From Sediminitomix flava (GTDB lineage: Bacteria; Bacteroidota; Bacteroidia; Cytophagales; Flammeovirgaceae): 64,000 bases of DNA. Location: assembly GCF_003149185.1 (NCBI RefSeq), contig NZ_QGDO01000002.1, positions 1-64,000 on the forward strand. The letters are read 5' to 3'. Below are positions 35,269-43,890 of this stretch, piece by piece (positions within the stretch are counted from its first letter, which is position 1; every line of letters begins with the position of its first letter). The notes below the pieces were generated by a model. That model saw only the letters and a program-made list of their open reading frames with translations. It did no database searches and was not told where the DNA came from. Both the position numbers and the translations under genes were made by a program.

Positions 35269-36903
35269 TTACATCCAAGCTGGATTTTGTTTCAACTTAG
35301 GGTTAGCGTTGATTTCTGATGAAGGCAATGGCAATAGATCGAACTTTGACTCAAGTCCTTTACCGTTTACATCTCCACCTTTCCAAGGCCATACATATTC
35401 TGAAGTTGAGAATTGACCGAAACGAACTAGGTCAGTTCTACGGTGTCCTTCCCAGTATAGCTCTCTTGCACGCTCATCTAAAAGGAATCCTTCAGGATTT
35501 GATGACAATTCTGCTTTGTAAGCCGTTTGAAGATCAGAAGAAACATTTCCTCTTGTCCAAATTTCTTCAAGGTTTGCCATTGACGTTCCTGAAACACCAC
35601 CCATTCTCATTTCTGCTTCAGCTAACATCAAGTAAGCATCTGCTAAACGGAATACAGGGAAGTTAGTATCTACAAAAGTCAAGTTAGGGTCTGATCCGTT
35701 ATAACCTAGACGAGATTTGTTAGTATATTTAACTACAGCATATCCATCTGTAAATTTAGTCAAGTCTGTATTTGCTCTGTCATGCTCTCTGTAGAACATA
35801 CCTCTTGGGTCTACTTGTACTTCGTTTCCATCTTCAAACTTCTCTACTAGAGCTGTTGTAGAACGGTGTCCACCCCATCCTGAATCGATACCATATTCTT
35901 CAGCACTCATGTCTCCACCTACAGCACCGTGAATTAAGAATGTAGTACCACCGTAAGATTGTGTGTAAAGACCATCATAGTTTACTGAGAAGATAATCTC
36001 TTGAGACAAGTAGTTATCTGCCATGAAGTTATTTGCATAATCACCCTCCAATGAGTAACCTGCATTGATTACTTTCTCTAAATAAACTTTAGCATCCTCC
36101 CATCTTGGAGTTCCAGTGTAAACTTCTGCATTCATATAAAGCTTAGCCAATAACATATAAGCTGCTGCTTTATCTGCTTGACCAACAAAGCCAGCTTTTG
36201 CTGCTTTCAATTGTTGTACTGCATCCTCAGAAGTAATCTCCATCAATTCACTTTCGATGAATTCAAAGATTTCTGTACCTCCGAATCCGCTTGCTGGAGG
36301 AGCTGGAGGAGTTGAACCAATTGCTGAGTTTTCATCTGTAAATGGAATACCATTTCCGTAGAAATCTAGCGCATGCCAGTAACTCATTGCTCTTAGGTAG
36401 CGAGCCTCTGCTCTCATTTGATTCATTCTATCCGTAGGATCATCCTCTCCAAAATCAGCACCTTCAGTATCACGGATGAACTGGTTAGCCAAAGTGATTT
36501 GGTAAGTCATACGGTAGTAAAGAATCTCAACCAAAACGTTTGATGCAGCCCAAGTTGCTTGGCTTAATTCTGGTTGTCCTGGGTCACCCCATCCATTGAT
36601 TGCTTCATCTGTTGGAAGCTCTTGGAATTCCCAGTATTTTCTTAGGTATTGGCTGGCTCCTTCATCCAAACCTCCCAAGTCAGGAGCACCTGCAGGACCT
36701 TTTTGTCCTGAAACTGCTAAACCTGCATAAATTTTAGCCAATCCTTGCTCATAGCTATTTAAATCTGTATAGATTTTATCTTTACTATCTAAGTTTGGAT
36801 CGATTGGATCAACATTCAAATCGTTTATACAAGAAGAGAATGTTAGTGAAAGTGCAGCAGTAGCTACTACTGCACCTTTCATGATATATTTTTGAATTTT
36901 CAT
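35269..36903 (-). CDS. susD: SusD-like nutrient-binding lipoprotein (system 2)
   Basis: 544 residues. Lipobox FSSC (Cys25) is followed by INDLNVDPIDPN. SusD/RagB motifs are RAEARYLRAMSYWHALDFYGNG, GQADKAAAYMLLAKLYMN, VFRLADAYLMLAEAEMR and RARELYWEGHRRTDLVRFGQF. The C-terminus KLKQNPAWM is typical of the family. It follows susC2 by 14 bp. Strong similarity to susD1, including the GGxxWG(G)HRST/NRAT segment, shows systems 1 and 2 arose by duplication. Confidence 0.95.
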   Translation of the reverse strand: MKIQKYIMKGAVVATAALSLTFSSCINDLNVDPIDPNLDSKDKIYTDLNSYEQGLAKIYAGLAVSGQKGPAGAPDLGGLDEGASQYLRKYWEFQELPTDEAINGWGDPGQPELSQATWAASNVLVEILYYRMTYQITLANQFIRDTEGADFGEDDPTDRMNQMRAEARYLRAMSYWHALDFYGNGIPFTDENSAIGSTPPAPPASGFGGTEIFEFIESELMEITSEDAVQQLKAAKAGFVGQADKAAAYMLLAKLYMNAEVYTGTPRWEDAKVYLEKVINAGYSLEGDYANNFMADNYLSQEIIFSVNYDGLYTQSYGGTTFLIHGAVGGDMSAEEYGIDSGWGGHRSTTALVEKFEDGNEVQVDPRGMFYREHDRANTDLTKFTDGYAVVKYTNKSRLGYNGSDPNLTFVDTNFPVFRLADAYLMLAEAEMRMGGVSGTSMANLEEIWTRGNVSSDLQTAYKAELSSNPEGFLLDERARELYWEGHRRTDLVRFGQFSTSEYVWPWKGGDVNGKGLESKFDLLPLPSSEINANPKLKQNPAWM

Positions 36904-36917
36904 GGATTAATTCGCTT

Positions 36918-39900
36918 TTAGAATGACAAGTTAACACCCAACATGTAAGTTCTTGGACGAGGATAAAGGTTGTTATCAATACCACCTGAAACCTCTGGAT
37001 CAAGACCATCATATCCTGTAATTACGAATGCGTTGTTTACTGTACCGTAAACTCTAGCATTGTATTTACCACCAGCTAAGTTATTGAAGTTGTAACCTAA
37101 CATGATGTTATCCATACGGAAGTAGTTTGCATCTTGAACATAGTAATCAGAATGTTGCTGCATCGTTTGGAACATTGTGTTATACACATCTGCAGTTCTG
37201 TTTGAGTTGAATCCTGAAACAGACATTCCGTTTAAGTTAGAGTTTGCAGAATTTACGTTGTTGTAAACTTGCTGTCCAAAGTTTGCTCTACCTGACATGC
37301 TGAAATCCCAGTTCTTATAAGTTGCTCTCATGTTCACACCGATCATGAAGTCTGGGTTTGGATCACCAGCGATGTACTTATCAGCTTCAGTAATTTGACC
37401 ATCACCGTTTCTGTCTACATAAGCACCTTCGATTGGCATTCCTTTGTCATCATAGATTTGCTCATACACTAGGAAAGACGAAGGAGCATAACCTACTTGG
37501 TGAATCTGGATTGTTTGTCCTGTACCACCTGCAATACCACCTACTTTCACACCTGCATAATCAGGATCATCTACCAAAGTAAGTTGTGTGATTTCTGTTC
37601 TGTTATATGTGAAGTTTACTCCGAAATCTAAGAAGAAGTCTCCTGTTTGAACTAGTTTAGAGTTCAAAGTCAATTCAACACCTTGGTTTTGCAAGCTACC
37701 TACGTTTGTAAGCAATTGGTTTGTCAAGTTAGAACCTGAAGCAACAGGAACTGTATTCAATAGATCGTTTGTAACACGGTGGTAAGCATCAATGTTACCA
37801 GTTAACTTATCATCGAAGAATCCGAAATCTAAACCAATGTTATAAGTAGTTGTTTCTTCCCACTTAATGTTCTCATCGTATCCATTAGGTCTGATTGTAG
37901 GGTAAATCATTTTACCTGTGTTCGGATCGTAATAAACATACTGAGAACGCTCATCACCATAAATATAAGTTGGCATATATGGGTAGTTACCACCACCAAT
38001 ATTTTGCTGACCAGTGATACCCCATCCTGCACGTAGTTTCATGCTAGAAACAACTGCTGAATTTTGAATGAAGTCTTCTTTACCAATATTCCAAGCAAAA
38101 GCTGCTGAAGGGAAGATACCCCATCTGTTGTTTTCAGAGAAACGAGAAGTACCATCTGAACGAACAGTAGCAGTTACCATATATTTATCTTTCAATGTAT
38201 AGTTTGCACGACCAAAGAATGATACTAAGTAATACTCTGTTGCGAAAGCGTAAGTACCAGCGTTAGGGTTATCAGCTTGGCTATCTCCTCTAGCGTTAGT
38301 CCACCAGTCATCTTGCTCTTGGTGGAAGTGTTGCCATGAATAACCTCCTAATACGTTGAATCTATGATCTCCTAGTTCTTTATCATACTGTAAAGTAAAG
38401 TCTAAAAGCTCATTTGTTTTATTTTGATCATAGTGACTTAAGCTACCACCCATTGTAGGATCTGTAATGTTATAGTTCCAAGCTGAAGTGATAGGGTTGT
38501 AAGTTCCACCTTTTGAAGCTGAATGGTCATAACCTAAGTTCAAGTTCGCTTTCAATTCTGGAAGGAAGTGGAATTTGTAATCAAATTGCAAGTTACCAAT
38601 GAATCTGTTTACTGTAGAAGTATTTTCAGTTTGGTTAAGCATCGCAACTGGGTTAGAAGGTGCGATTGTAATTGGATTATAATCCGCATCTAACCAAGTA
38701 TAATACCCACCAAATGCATCGTATTGATCTCCTGATCCTTTTACTGATTGTGTTGGATCATAAGCGATTGCAGAACCTAAAGAACCTGTATCAGCGAAAC
38801 GGTTGCTTACGTTTACATATTTAGCAGAAACGTTTACAGCTAAGTGATCGTCGAAAAACTTAGGGTTCAAGTTAACAGAAGTAGTGTAACGCTCCATATT
38901 AGAAGTTTCCAAAATACCATTTGAGTTGTTATAACCAAATGATACACGGTAAGGAAGGATACCTGTACGACCTGCAACACTAATGTTTTGGTCAGTAGAG
39001 ATTGCATTTCTCATCAACTCCTCTTGCCAATCAGTATTTGAAGAGCCTAACAAAGCAACTTCTGGTGAAGCCTCACCATATTGTTTGATCATTAAGTCTC
39101 TGTATTGGTCAGCTGAAAGCACATCAATTTGACCTGTAGGAGTACCTACTGAAACAGTACCGTTATATTCTACTTGGATACCGTCTCTAGTACCTTTCTT
39201 AGTAGTAATGATGATTACACCATTAGATGCTCTAGAACCGTAGATTGCAGTTGCTGAAGCATCTTTCAATACTGTAAATGTTTCAATATCGTTAGGGTTA
39301 ATCGTGTTAAGCGGGTTACGCATACCTGCTACACCATCAGAATCTACTGGTACACCGTCAATTACGATAAGTGGATCATTAGAAGCTGATAACGAAGACC
39401 CTCCACGAATACGGATAGTTGCACCAGCACCTGGAGCACCACCACCATTCGTAATATTCACACCGGCAATTTTACCCGTCAAAAGATCTTGTGGAGATGA
39501 AATTGCACCTTGGTTAAACTTAGATGTATCAATTGATTCTACAGAACCAGTCAAATCATCTTTCTTAGCAGAACCATAACCAATTACAACAACTTCTTCT
39601 AATTGATCTGCATCTGGCTGCAATGTTACATCTATGATTGATTGAGCTCCTAGTTCTACTACTTGCTCTATGTAACCAATGTAAGAGAACTTAACTTGGC
39701 TAGCATCTTCAGGGATGTTTAGTTTATACTGACCATCAAAATTTGTGGCAGCACCTGTAGTCGTACCTACAAAAATTACAGATACACCTGGAAGTGGTGT
39801 TCCAGTCTCATCGAGCACCGTACCTGTCAAGGTTCTTTCTTGGGCAAAAGACATAAAAGGTACTAGAAGGCTCAGTACCCAAATCCCTGCCAACAAGGAT

Positions 39901-39920
39901 AGGTTTTTCGTCATTTTCAT
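36918..39920 (-). CDS. susC: SusC-like TonB-dependent outer membrane transporter (system 2)
   Basis: 1000 residues from ATG 39920 (MKMTKNLSL). The ORF also allows ATG 39947, but those nine extra residues are not matched in the paralogue. It has a signal peptide ending SFAQ, a carboxypeptidase-regulatory-like domain (RTLTGTVLDETGTPLPGVSV), EEVVVIGYG, a plug with IRGGSSLSASNDPLIVIDGVPVD and LKDASATAIYGSRASNGVIIITTKKG, and a barrel ending MLGVNLSF. The first 230 residues are nearly identical to system 1, while the barrel diverges, suggesting different ligands or redundancy after duplication. Forms the outer membrane import channel with susD2. Confidence 0.95.
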   Translation of the reverse strand: MKMTKNLSLLAGIWVLSLLVPFMSFAQERTLTGTVLDETGTPLPGVSVIFVGTTTGAATNFDGQYKLNIPEDASQVKFSYIGYIEQVVELGAQSIIDVTLQPDADQLEEVVVIGYGSAKKDDLTGSVESIDTSKFNQGAISSPQDLLTGKIAGVNITNGGGAPGAGATIRIRGGSSLSASNDPLIVIDGVPVDSDGVAGMRNPLNTINPNDIETFTVLKDASATAIYGSRASNGVIIITTKKGTRDGIQVEYNGTVSVGTPTGQIDVLSADQYRDLMIKQYGEASPEVALLGSSNTDWQEELMRNAISTDQNISVAGRTGILPYRVSFGYNNSNGILETSNMERYTTSVNLNPKFFDDHLAVNVSAKYVNVSNRFADTGSLGSAIAYDPTQSVKGSGDQYDAFGGYYTWLDADYNPITIAPSNPVAMLNQTENTSTVNRFIGNLQFDYKFHFLPELKANLNLGYDHSASKGGTYNPITSAWNYNITDPTMGGSLSHYDQNKTNELLDFTLQYDKELGDHRFNVLGGYSWQHFHQEQDDWWTNARGDSQADNPNAGTYAFATEYYLVSFFGRANYTLKDKYMVTATVRSDGTSRFSENNRWGIFPSAAFAWNIGKEDFIQNSAVVSSMKLRAGWGITGQQNIGGGNYPYMPTYIYGDERSQYVYYDPNTGKMIYPTIRPNGYDENIKWEETTTYNIGLDFGFFDDKLTGNIDAYHRVTNDLLNTVPVASGSNLTNQLLTNVGSLQNQGVELTLNSKLVQTGDFFLDFGVNFTYNRTEITQLTLVDDPDYAGVKVGGIAGGTGQTIQIHQVGYAPSSFLVYEQIYDDKGMPIEGAYVDRNGDGQITEADKYIAGDPNPDFMIGVNMRATYKNWDFSMSGRANFGQQVYNNVNSANSNLNGMSVSGFNSNRTADVYNTMFQTMQQHSDYYVQDANYFRMDNIMLGYNFNNLAGGKYNARVYGTVNNAFVITGYDGLDPEVSGGIDNNLYPRPRTYMLGVNLSF

Positions 39921-39963
39921 ACTTAGCGTTTCTCGTTTGGTATTCAAGAATAAAAAAACATTT

Positions 39964-39975
39964 TCCCCAAGGGGA
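39964..39975 (-). promoter_or_regulatory. Leader hairpin TCCCC/GGGGA upstream of susC2
   Basis: TCCCCAAGGGGA, a perfect 12-nt palindrome 44 nt upstream of the susC2 start, in the same position as the susC1 and susC3 elements. Confidence 0.6.
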
Positions 39976-40311
39976 TAACAGTGTTTGATAGTTGAATAAC
40001 TAAAAAAACTAGTGGTTAACTGTTAATTATTAGACTACACACTAGAATAAATTAGCCGCTTCGTCGTCTCTTGAACTGTTTGTTTGTCTGATAATGAGTG
40101 CAAGTAAAAAAACTATTAAAAAAGATCAAAACAGTGTTAAATACTCTATAATCAGCTGAGTTAAGCAAGATTTACAAAATAATGTTTCACTTTAAGTGTC
40201 ATTTACACCAAATATTATTAAGTGTTATTCTATCGTTTAAAAATTATTCCATAGGTATTTAAGATAATAAGCTATAATCTTCTAAAATACACTTATTCAC
40301 TCTACACTCAT

Positions 40312-40340
40312 GCAACTGGTTCCGCAACCCGTTTCGATGC
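40312..40340 (-). promoter_or_regulatory. Putative operator upstream of susC2 (GCAACC...TTTCGAT)
   Basis: CGCAACCCGTTTCGATGC (40323-40340) is preceded by a second GCAAC...GGTT half (40313-40321). The core matches 54203-54218 at 14 of 16 positions. It lies about 403 bp upstream of susC2. The GCAAC/GTTTC half-site pattern resembles LacI-type operators. Confidence 0.55.
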
Positions 40341-40671
40341 ACAGTGTTATAGGAATAAATAATTCATTTTTTATTGTTAATAAAATCAAACCAAGGTAAA
40401 CGGGCTTATTTTAACATGAAAACAATGTTATTAGCGTAAGATTATACACTTATTATTTACACAACAACCTTTACCATAATTAAAAAATAGATGTAAAAAC
40501 AAATCTTCAGATATGTTATTTCAGGCCTTTCCCGATTTATTAATTTTAACTTTGTGACTTTTATTCACAATTCAGAATTTATTTTTAGCAGTTTGAGAAT
40601 ATTTCGTAAGACCTATCGATAAACCACTAATATTTTATTTTACTCAGATTTCAAAAAATGAGATTTAAAAT

Positions 40672-40705
40672 AAAAAACACCTCCTAATTTAAATTAAGAG
40701 GTGTT
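40672..40705 (-). terminator. Terminator of the DUF885 gene
   Basis: AACACCTC (40676-40683) pairs with GAGGTGTT (40698-40705), extended inward by a TAATTT/AAATTA stem. T-rich on the minus strand beyond. Confidence 0.85.
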
Positions 40706-40729
40706 GAAGAAGTTAGTATAAGACCAATC

Positions 40730-42568
40730 TTACATTTCTAATTTTTGCTCTTCGTTTATCCAGTTATCAATCATTTCTTCCAATATATTTAAAGGAACTG
40801 GACCACTCGTCAAGACGATGTCGTGAAACTTTCTAATATCAAACTGATCTTCCAATGCTATTTTAGCTTTTTCTCTTAACTCTAAAATCTTAAGCATTCC
40901 TATTTTATAGGCTGTAGCTTGAGATGGCATTACGATATGACGATCTACCATTTGCTCACAGTTTAAGTAAGACGCAGGCGTGTTCTTTTGATAATAAGCA
41001 ATACCTTCTTCTCTTGTCCATTTTTTTGCATGAATTCCTGTGTCAACAACCAAACGACAAGCCCTCCAAATTTCCATAGAAAGTCTACCAAAATCCGAAT
41101 AAGGATCTTTATAGAATCCCATCTCTTTAGGAATAAACTCACAGTACAACCCCCAACCTTCTATATAAGCTGTGTATCTCCCATGTTTTCTAAACTCAGG
41201 AATACCTTCTAACTCTTGAGCAATAGACAACTGCATATGGTGACCTGGGATCCCTTCATGAAATGCTAGAGCTTCCATTTCATATTTAGGCATATTATTC
41301 ATATCATAAAGATTTGCATAATAAAAACCAGGACGTGATCCATCAATTGCAGGACTATTATAAAATGCTTTACCTGCTGTTTTCTCACGAAAAGCTTCTA
41401 CACGTTTTACAAGCATATCTGCTTTAGGCTTTGTGATGAATAACTCGTCTAGTCTCAACTTAAAAGCATCTACAATCTTGGTTGCTGAGTCTAAATAGGC
41501 TTGCTTTCCTTCTTCCGTATTCGGGTAATAGAATTGTTGGTCTTCTTTCATAAATACAAAGAACTCTTGTAGTGTTCCTTTAAAACCAAGCTGTTTCATG
41601 ATTGCTTTCATTTCTCCATGAATTCTATCAACCTCATTCAATCCAATCTGATGAATTTCATCGGCAGTCAGGCTTGTTGTTGTGGTTCCCGCCAAAGCAA
41701 AATCATAGAATTTATCCCCATCTTTCAACTTCCAAACTCCTGCATCATTATTTGTTTGCTTCTGCTGCTCTTCTAATAATTGAATCAAACTCTCGTATGC
41801 AGGCTTTACAGATTCTTTTAAAGCTGAAATACATTCATTTTTCAACTTTCCAACTTCCTCATCTGTCAGATCTAGTTTTGCCACTTTTTCTTCAAAGTTC
41901 TTAAGGAAGAGGTTCGGCGTTTGAGAGTCATCCATAGGATAACCTTTGATCACATTTTTACTAGCATCTAATACTTTCGGGTAAAGGAAGGTAGGCAGTA
42001 AAATCCCCACTTTAGCACGTCTATTTAAATTTTCCTCTAGCTGTTTAAACATTGGTTTTACAGCATTCAATCTACTTATGTAGGCCTGAGCATCTGTGGG
42101 TGTATCAATTTTATGAAATGACAATAAAAAAGCAGGAACTTGTGCATGAAGCCCAAACATCTGATTTACTGGGTATGAATAATCTTTGTATTTAAAGCCT
42201 TCAATTTGACGTTTCAACTTTTCTTTCATCAATCGATAGCTCAACTGTGTTTGTTCATCAAGTAATGATGCATCTATTGAGTCTTTGAGAAAAGATAAAT
42301 ATGCCTTTCTGATTTGTTGTTCTTCAAGTTCAGAGGCTTCTGAAAGATCATCCCATTTGTCATTATTTGTCTTACGGCCAAGGTAAGTCTGTTGCATAGG
42401 CGAACGCTCTACTCCTTCTTCATAAACGCGTTCAAAAAACATATTTGCTTTTTGAGACTCTTCTACGCTAGCTGTTGTTGCATTCGTTTGATCTAGATTT
42501 TGACAAGCTGAAAAAGACATACCACCGATTAGCAGATATGCCCATAAATTTTTGAATTGGTTAGTCAT
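40730..42568 (-). CDS. DUF885 family lipoprotein metallopeptidase
   Basis: 612 residues. Lipobox FSAC (Cys22) is followed by QNLDQ. DUF885 features are the HEGIPGHH zinc-binding-type motif (437-444), the downstream YIEGWGLYCE with Glu ligand, EIWRACRLVVDTGIHAKKWTREEG, and a conserved C-terminus RFHDIVLTSGPVPL-like. Most family members are annotated as uncharacterised peptidases; a lipid-anchored location facing the periplasm or surface is expected. It has its own terminator, and another separates it from the TlpA-like gene upstream, so it is probably its own unit embedded in the polysaccharide locus. Confidence 0.88.
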   Translation of the reverse strand: MTNQFKNLWAYLLIGGMSFSACQNLDQTNATTASVEESQKANMFFERVYEEGVERSPMQQTYLGRKTNNDKWDDLSEASELEEQQIRKAYLSFLKDSIDASLLDEQTQLSYRLMKEKLKRQIEGFKYKDYSYPVNQMFGLHAQVPAFLLSFHKIDTPTDAQAYISRLNAVKPMFKQLEENLNRRAKVGILLPTFLYPKVLDASKNVIKGYPMDDSQTPNLFLKNFEEKVAKLDLTDEEVGKLKNECISALKESVKPAYESLIQLLEEQQKQTNNDAGVWKLKDGDKFYDFALAGTTTTSLTADEIHQIGLNEVDRIHGEMKAIMKQLGFKGTLQEFFVFMKEDQQFYYPNTEEGKQAYLDSATKIVDAFKLRLDELFITKPKADMLVKRVEAFREKTAGKAFYNSPAIDGSRPGFYYANLYDMNNMPKYEMEALAFHEGIPGHHMQLSIAQELEGIPEFRKHGRYTAYIEGWGLYCEFIPKEMGFYKDPYSDFGRLSMEIWRACRLVVDTGIHAKKWTREEGIAYYQKNTPASYLNCEQMVDRHIVMPSQATAYKIGMLKILELREKAKIALEDQFDIRKFHDIVLTSGPVPLNILEEMIDNWINEEQKLEM

Positions 42569-42665
42569 AACATTTAAAAGAGGTTTCCCTCAAATGATTT
42601 TAAGTAATAGTTCTTTAAAATATCTACACCCAAAATATTAAATTTTGAAGTGAGGACATAAAAAA

Positions 42666-42690
42666 AAGAGTCACTTACCAGTGACTCTCT
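42666..42690 (-). terminator. Terminator of the TlpA-like gene
   Basis: AGAGTCACT (42667-42675) / AGTGACTCT (42680-42688), followed on the minus strand by a run of seven T. Confidence 0.9.
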
Positions 42691-42711
42691 CTTAAACTAA
42701 TGTATAACCGA

Positions 42712-43803
42712 TTAGTTTAAATATGCTTTGATTGTTTCTCTTAGTTCTTCCCCGTGTAAACCTTTCGCAATGATTTCTCCTTTCTCATTGATTAAAAAAG
42801 TATTCGGAATACTTCTCACACCATAAAGCTTAGCTGGAGCTGCTGACCAACCTTTCAGGTCAGAAACATGCTTCCAAGACAGTTGGTCTTTCTCAATTGC
42901 TTTCTTCCAGTTTTCATCCTTATTATCCAATGAAACACCTAAGATTTCTAAGCCTTTGCCTTTATACTCCTCATACATCTTTACCACATTTGGATTTTCT
43001 CTTCTACAAGGTCCACACCAAGATGCCCAGAAATCAATTAGTAATAACTTCTGTCCTTTAATTTCTGATAAAGCCAACTCTCCTCCTTCAGGTGTTGCTA
43101 GCTTAAAGTCAGGAGCTTTTTGTCCAATTGCTGTACGTTTATTGGCATCAATATATTCTTTGATATTTTTACCATAGAAAGATGATTGTACCGCTGGAGA
43201 TAGTAGTTGGAAAGTCTTATCCATTTGCTCCAAATCCATGTAATAAACATTTCTACTAAATACATAAGCTGAAGCATATGAATTCGGGTTTTCTTGGATA
43301 AAAGCAGTCTTCTCTTTACTAATCTGAGCATCTAGTTCATCATACTTCGCAATGATCTTCTCCACCTCTTCTTTGTTCTCCTCTGCATTTGCTTTTTCAT
43401 ACTCCTCTCTTAGATTCATGAACTGAGGTCTATACTTTTCATCAATCTTAGATGCAACTTTATACTCATCTTGTGTTTTTGAACCTTCCAAAGAATAGCC
43501 CATCACACTGTCAGTATTAACCGTAAAGTTTAAGACAGTATCTTCAGCAAAAGCTACAACACCTCCTTTGTCACCAAAGGAAATACGCATCACTTCTGGA
43601 GACGTTAGCGCTTTAGTATATTGAAATTTCCCATTCTCAATTTTAACAGTGTCAGACTTCCACTCCTCACCTTCTGGCATTGTGATCACTACTTCTGTTC
43701 CTTCATAGTTTTCAACAGTACCATTCAATACCATTTCTTGTTTATCAGCTGCACAAGAAGCCATCATTAGAGCGGCTCCGCAAAACGTAAAAAATCTTCT
43801 CAT
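42712..43803 (-). CDS. TlpA/ResA-like thiol-disulfide oxidoreductase lipoprotein with DUF4369 domain
   Basis: 363 residues from ATG 43803, giving a clean lipoprotein signal (MRRFFTFCGAALMMASC, Cys17). An upstream ATG at 43884 would place the amylase terminator inside the gene and spoil the signal. The N-terminal DUF4369-like beta domain (about 24-110), a helical linker (about 120-210), and a C-terminal thioredoxin fold with FWASWCGPCRR (Cys263 and Cys266) and the cis-Pro segment GVRSIPNTFLI follow. It probably acts in the periplasm in disulfide or cytochrome maturation; such proteins are often linked to SusCD loci. Confidence 0.9.
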   Translation of the reverse strand: MRRFFTFCGAALMMASCAADKQEMVLNGTVENYEGTEVVITMPEGEEWKSDTVKIENGKFQYTKALTSPEVMRISFGDKGGVVAFAEDTVLNFTVNTDSVMGYSLEGSKTQDEYKVASKIDEKYRPQFMNLREEYEKANAEENKEEVEKIIAKYDELDAQISKEKTAFIQENPNSYASAYVFSRNVYYMDLEQMDKTFQLLSPAVQSSFYGKNIKEYIDANKRTAIGQKAPDFKLATPEGGELALSEIKGQKLLLIDFWASWCGPCRRENPNVVKMYEEYKGKGLEILGVSLDNKDENWKKAIEKDQLSWKHVSDLKGWSAAPAKLYGVRSIPNTFLINEKGEIIAKGLHGEELRETIKAYLN

Positions 43804-43841
43804 TAGTATATTTATTTTAATTCGTACTAAATATAAAATAA

Positions 43842-43867
43842 AAAACCCCAGTATCATACTGGGGTTT
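43842..43867 (-). terminator. Terminator of the amylase operon
   Basis: AAAACCCCAGTAT (43842-43854) / ATACTGGGGTTTT (43855-43867), a near-perfect stem with the loop formed by the central bases. It separates the amylase from the TlpA-like gene. Confidence 0.9.
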
Positions 43868-43890
43868 TCTAATCTATGGTTCAAGAAATA

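Larger units (their letters stand above)
39948..40729. other. Long upstream region of susC2 with shared regulatory blocks
   Basis: About 780 bp without a gene. It contains a leader hairpin (39964-39975), blocks shared with susC1 (40085-40141 and 40199-40231), a GCAACC operator-like motif (40312-40340), and at the far end the DUF885 terminator (40672-40705). 40350-40670 is plain AT-rich sequence. Confidence 0.6.

Noticed and set aside
42712-43884. Longer start (43884) for the TlpA-like lipoprotein
   Set aside because: It would run through the amylase terminator and remove the lipoprotein signal from the N-terminus; ATG 43803 gives a normal signal with lipobox.
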